DNA from: Piscicola geometra
Lineage: Eukaryota > Annelida > Clitellata > Hirudinida > Piscicolidae
Reading direction: 5' to 3'
NCBI GenBank assembly: GCA_943735955.1
Contig: OX030967.1
Coordinates: forward strand, 933,767 to 997,766
Length of the DNA: 64,000 bases
This document shows, piece by piece, positions 59,715-64,000 of this stretch. A model generated the notes under the pieces. The model was given only the letters and a program-made list of their open reading frames with translations, was not told where the DNA came from and ran no database searches. Each line of letters starts with the position of its first letter. Position 1 is the first letter of the stretch. The position numbers and the translations under genes are program-made.

Positions 59715-62030
59715 TTAATCTCTACTGTCAAGTATATCCTGATGTGCATGACAAACGGCCAGTGAATTCAAGCGAGGCTGTGTCATAGTTGCACGCAACC
59801 AAGTCTTAAGATGCCGCAAAGCACTAAAAGAACTTTCTGCAGTACAGAAGTTGTTGGACAAACAAGCATCAACTTGATCAATCTTTCAACCTGAGGAATG
59901 AGATGTCTGACTTCCGGGATCATAGCTTGCATTAATTGTTGCACTTGTGATAAAGTTCTGTATTCATTCTGGTCTCTAAACATAGCTAACTGTGAACAAA
60001 GACATTTAACTCACGATACTGCTTGCAAATATCATGGTTCACTTCACCAGTTAGCAACATTTTCTCCAGCTGCAAATATAAACACAAACCAGGAGAATCT
60101 CGATTGAAACTTTCTGTGAGTTGCATGATTGCAATGTCTATAACAGCGTAATATGCTGCTCGATAATGTTCCTCTGGTGTTGTTGCTACATAAGCTGGGC
60201 TCACCCCACAATACTTTTGGGGCGGCTTTCGCACCCGAGGTACAGCAATCGGCTCGAGATCATATGCCAAAACCATTCTGTTGACATCTCTGAAAATGGC
60301 GTTAAACTGTTCATCTGCTCGTAGGCGACGCAGTTCTTGCACAACTGAATCAGTCGCTACAACCATTCCATTGACCGTGGCACTTGCTGACTGCAACGAC
60401 TTGTTTAACTGTTCCAGAAGTGAAAACACTAAAACAACTATTTTAAGGGCCAGTGCAGTAGTGCCCTGTTGAAGGTGATAAAAAAGGCCTCAAGCCTTTA
60501 CAGCTGTTTTATCAGTAGTACCATTAGAAGCTAATGATTCCAAGCTAACAAGTATTATTTCATAATGTTCAAGCACAGAAGACACTGCAGATACTCTGGT
60601 CAGCCATCTTGTAGGACAAAGAGGTTTTATACAATACTTCTTATTCAGTGGCTCATCAGAGACACTAAAGCATCACTAAACTGCTTCTTGAACTTTCCTG
60701 AACGATTGTACAAGGCACCAAACTCTTGGACAAACTGAAGTGAATTGCTCACAAAGGGATTTGCGGCAGCTGTATGCTGGGCAACAAGATTTGCACAGTG
60801 TGAAGAACAGTGGAAAAACAATGCAAGCGGATGCTCACTGCTGATAAAAGCCTGACAACCATTATATCGGCCGCTCATGTTAGCAGCGCCGTCATAAGTT
60901 TGTGCTCTGAGGTTTTCTATAGGTAGCATAATTCTTATCAGAACATCTTTTACTATAACAGATGCTGTTTTTCCGGTCGTGTCTGGTGGGCTGAATAAAC
61001 CAATAAACTGTTCATTAACATTTAGAGCTTCATCAACAAAACGAAAGCATATCGGTTCCTGCTCTAACCCATTGCAGTCTTGTGTGCCGTCAACCACAAC
61101 ACCAAACTGGCATGATTCGGCATTAACAGTGCACACTATGTTTTTTTACGATAGAATGAGCTGAAAGCATCAGCATTTCATTTTGGCAGTCATGCGATAT
61201 GAAACTTGTAGTTTGATTTGACCACAACTTTAGTTTATTATGTCTTTCAGCTAGCAAAGCCAGTAATTGATTTTAATTGCCATTCTTTTCAATATGCCCT
61301 CGAAATGGTAAAGCCTGGCGTGCAAGAAAGCGTATAACGGAAAAAATCTGCAAAAGACAACTACGATTACCTGCTTGCTCAGTGAGCTTTTGCTTGGAAA
61401 GCTGTGCACAAATAGACGGTTTCTTCAATTGCTGAAGTTGGAATACAGCGTGAGAGTGGCATGCTGATTTTTCATGCTTTTCAAATTTTTCAATTGCTTT
61501 TTTCCAGTTAACAAAACCATTGTCTATGAAGGCGTCTTCATTTTGTGTGGTTAATGATAATAAAGACAGGCTTTTAGCTTTTGAACAATGGAAGCTTAAA
61601 ACTTTGTTTATCTCGGTTACATGGAGCCAATGGAAGCGCTTAAACCATGCCGATTGGAATGTAAGCATTTTCTTTCTCTTTCCAACAAGTATTTCCTGTT
61701 TTAAAAAATGCATTACAGATAATGGCTGATTAGGAGCATCAAAGACAGTATTTTCTTGAATATTTGTAGATGACTGTGTGTTGACTGCAGTAGTTGGACA
61801 TTCAACTTTTTCTGAAGTACTTCTGCTACTTTGATAATTAGATGTTTCTGTTGATTTACCCTGTATTCAAACATTAGTAAATTTTAAAAATATTGAAAAA
61901 AAATTTTTTATAGTTATTTCTTACTTACAAAGCTTGAAAACTGATGAACTGAAAGTGTAACCTCGTGTTCGAGTTCAAAGGAATCAGTGCATAAACACTT
62001 TTTTTTACTTTTAGTAAGATATTTATGCAT
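59715..62030 (-). pseudogene. ZMYM/DUF4371-like hAT transposase pseudogene with one intron
   Basis: ATG at 62030 starts MHKYLTKSKKKCLCTDSFEL. A 68-bp GT-AG intron (61928-61861) joins in frame to GKSTETSNYQSSRSTSEKVE. Next come a TTF-type finger region (FQSAWFKRFHWL, HEKSACHSHAVFQ), RQALPFRGHIEKNGN, the DUF4371 core (VDGTQDCNGLEQEPICFRF, AQTYDGAANMSGRYNGCQAF, FFHCSSHCANLVAQ), CIKPLCPTRWLTRVSAV, LRRLRADEQFNAIF, VRKPPQKYCG and the dimerisation end IPQVERLIKLMLVCPTTSV then AESSFSALRHLKTWLRATMT. It is broken by a TAA at 61273, an extra T in the 61141-61147 run, a shift near 60650, a TGA at 60490, a shift near 59990 and a one-base loss at 59841. Confidence 0.88.
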
Positions 62031-62690
62031 GATAAAACAGATAAAACAGTATAAACGAAATTTTAGAAACAATTTAAATCCGTCTGCTTGCAAAAAGTGA
62101 ACCGGTCTTTTCGGAAAAGCATCCCTACTTTAATAAAATGTTTTAATCTTTGGAAGTAGTTTGTTCTATTTTTAGATTTAGAAAGCAGTACATGCTCTAA
62201 ACTATTTTTAGCAATCAGCTTAGCTTGAAAGTCCCAAGATAGGATGAATCATATATGTATAAAACATGTATTATATTGGATGAATATTGTGGTAGCGTCT
62301 TTTTTTGCTTCGCGATTCACAATTACGAATTAATATTTTTTTTCCTTTTTAATTTTGCTTATTTGAGACAGCTCATAGAGCTTTGTTCCTTAATACAATT
62401 TTTTTAATGTTTAAAGCCTTTTGAAATTTATCTAAAAAATTGAAAGGGCCGATATTAAGAAGGACCTCAGAATTCCCCAAGATCGTCACCCATGCAAATT
62501 AAGTAATATAATATGAATGATTTTATTATAAAGTGTAAATCTGCCTGCTTGCAAAAAATGGGGAACGGACAAAAAGCCTCTCGGAGAAAAAGCCTTCGGA
62601 TAAAATACCTTCTACAAAAAGCCTCCCGGAAAAAAACCTTTTGGAGAAAAAGCCTCTCGGAGAAAAAGTTTCCTTGTTAATATATTAGTT
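62031..62690. other. AT-rich DNA with short AAAGCCTCTCGGAG repeats
   Basis: From 62570 to 62670 AAAAAGCCTCTCGGAGAAAA-type units of about 16 bp recur five or six times. Otherwise no gene is seen. Confidence 0.55.
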
Positions 62691-62692
62691 TA

Positions 62693-64000
62693 AATAAAAC
62701 GGACCTTTTATATAAAAAACGGATTTTTTATAGATTCGTTTCACAATTATTAAATAAATAAAACGGACTATATTTTAAAGAAAGTAAATAATTAAAACGA
62801 ACTATAATTATAATTATACGGACTTTATTTTTTTATAGATTTGTTTCACAATTTTAAATAAATAAAACGGACTATATTTTTTAAAAATACACAACTAAAA
62901 CGATTTATCAAATACAAAACAAATTATTGGTAAACGGATAAAAAAATTTCAGGATAAAAAGTCTTCAGGATAAAAATTCTTAATCGAAAAATTAATTTTT
63001 AAGGAAAAATAATCACGATCGAGAACCAGCAGAAAACCTAATGATTAAAGTGGAGAATTAACAACAACCAAGTCAAATTTATTCAAATGCTATTTCCAGA
63101 TTGAAAAAAAAATTGTGCAAACATTAGATAAAAGAATTAAATTTCAAACTTTTAGTTTTTAGGATCACGTATTCTTCCTTAAACATTATTTCCTTATGGT
63201 TAAAATGACGAAACAACAACAGCCAAGTCAAATTTATTCAAATGCTATTTCGAGATGTAACGAAAAAAATATAGCAAAAATTAGATAAAAGTATCACATT
63301 TTGATCTTTAAGTTTTAAGGATCACGTATTAATCACGTATTTTTCCTTAAAATTTAAATTTTTGAAGATTTATTCTGAAGACATTTTTATCTTGAAGACT
63401 TTTTATCCTGAAGACTTTTTATCCTGAAAACTTTTAATCCTGAAAACTTTTTATCCTGAAGACTTTTTATCCTGAAGACTTTTTATTCTGAAGACTTTTT
63501 ATCCTGAAGACTTTTTATCCTGATGACTTTTTATCCTGATGACTATTTATTCTGAAGACTTTTGATCTTGAAGACTTTTTATCCTGAAGACTTTTTATCC
63601 TGAAGACTTTTTATCCTGAAGACTTTTTATCCTGAAGACTTTTTATTCTGAAGACTTTTTATCCTGAAGACTTTTTATCCTGAAGACTTTTTATCCTGAA
63701 GACTTTTTATTCTGAAGACTTTTTATCCTGAAGACTTTTTATCCGTTCACCAATAATTTGTATTGTATTTGATAAATTAAAGTTCGTTTTAATTATGTAT
63801 TTAAAAAAATATAGTACGTTTTATTTATATAAAATTGTGAAACAAATCTATGAAAAAAATAAAGTCCAATATAGTTATAATTATAGTTCGTTTTAATAAT
63901 GTAATTTTAAAAAAATAATGTTTGTTTTATTTATTTAAAATTGTGACACGAATTTATAAAAAAATCGTTTTTTTATATAAAAAGTCCGTTTTATTTATAC
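62693..64000. mobile_element. foldback element with about 270-bp arms, right edge cut
   Basis: 62693-62965 (AAACGGACTATATTTT, AGATTTGTTTCACAATTTTA, ATACAAAACAAATTATTGGT) is mirrored at 63740-64000. Two nested direct sub-repeats occur inside each arm. The centre holds a direct duplication (CAACCAAGTCAAATTTATTC and CAGCCAAGTCAAATTTATTC). No coding sequence. Confidence 0.75.
63380..63742. repeat. 16-bp minisatellite CCTGAAGACTTTTTAT in the foldback arm
   Basis: About 22 copies lie at the inner edge of the right arm, while the left arm at 62950-62985 has only two inverted copies. The array has therefore expanded on one side only. Confidence 0.92.

Overview
The window is animal (metazoan) nuclear DNA, most likely from an invertebrate with an AT-rich, repeat-laden genome. 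The evidence is split genes with GT-AG introns, a conserved protein kinase A regulatory subunit gene, non-LTR retrotransposons, many hAT-type DNA transposons, one tRNA-derived SINE and (CCCTAA)n telomere-like DNA. No bacterial, organellar, rRNA or CRISPR feature was seen. I cannot name the species.

Host genes. The main gene lies on the minus strand between 38000 and 1396 and runs off the left edge. It is the type I regulatory subunit of cAMP-dependent protein kinase (PRKAR1). Ten coding exons were rebuilt by eye. Their phases join exactly, giving 300 codons from the initiator Met through the docking domain, the RRPRRGAV inhibitor site, the complete first cAMP-binding domain and the start of the second. 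The remaining C-terminal exons are outside the window. A second host gene is visible only as a plus-strand terminal exon (56457-56695) with a cysteine-rich PAN/Apple-like domain.

Layout. 1-19.6 kb holds PRKAR1 exons 2-10. Introns 2-10 consist largely of tandem arrays (units 3-27 bp) that reach the splice sites, plus LINE, SINE and hAT fragments. 19.6-37.8 kb is the 18-kb first intron, a transposon graveyard: hAT copies, a 22-bp AT satellite, a broken LINE with a telomere-repeat insertion, and a nested set in which a hAT element is split by a 6.4-kb palindromic element that itself holds a LINE and another hAT element. 37.8-38.0 kb is exon 1. 38.8-64 kb is mostly mobile DNA: a hAT pseudogene just upstream of exon 1, further hAT copies (several with perfect 8-bp target duplications), LINE reverse transcriptase and endonuclease relics, a piggyBac relic, an inverted-repeat element carrying an unnamed CHTQAVER-type gene relic, a ZMYM/DUF4371-like hAT pseudogene with an intron, and a foldback element at the right edge.

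The most interesting signals are: (1) the PRKAR1 introns, where repeats next to donors and acceptors are often complementary and include the splice sites; (2) a SINE whose 3' end matches the 3' end of a LINE in the same window; (3) the TIR-flanked CHTQAVER relic; (4) a 45-bp telomere-repeat insertion with a 12-bp duplication.
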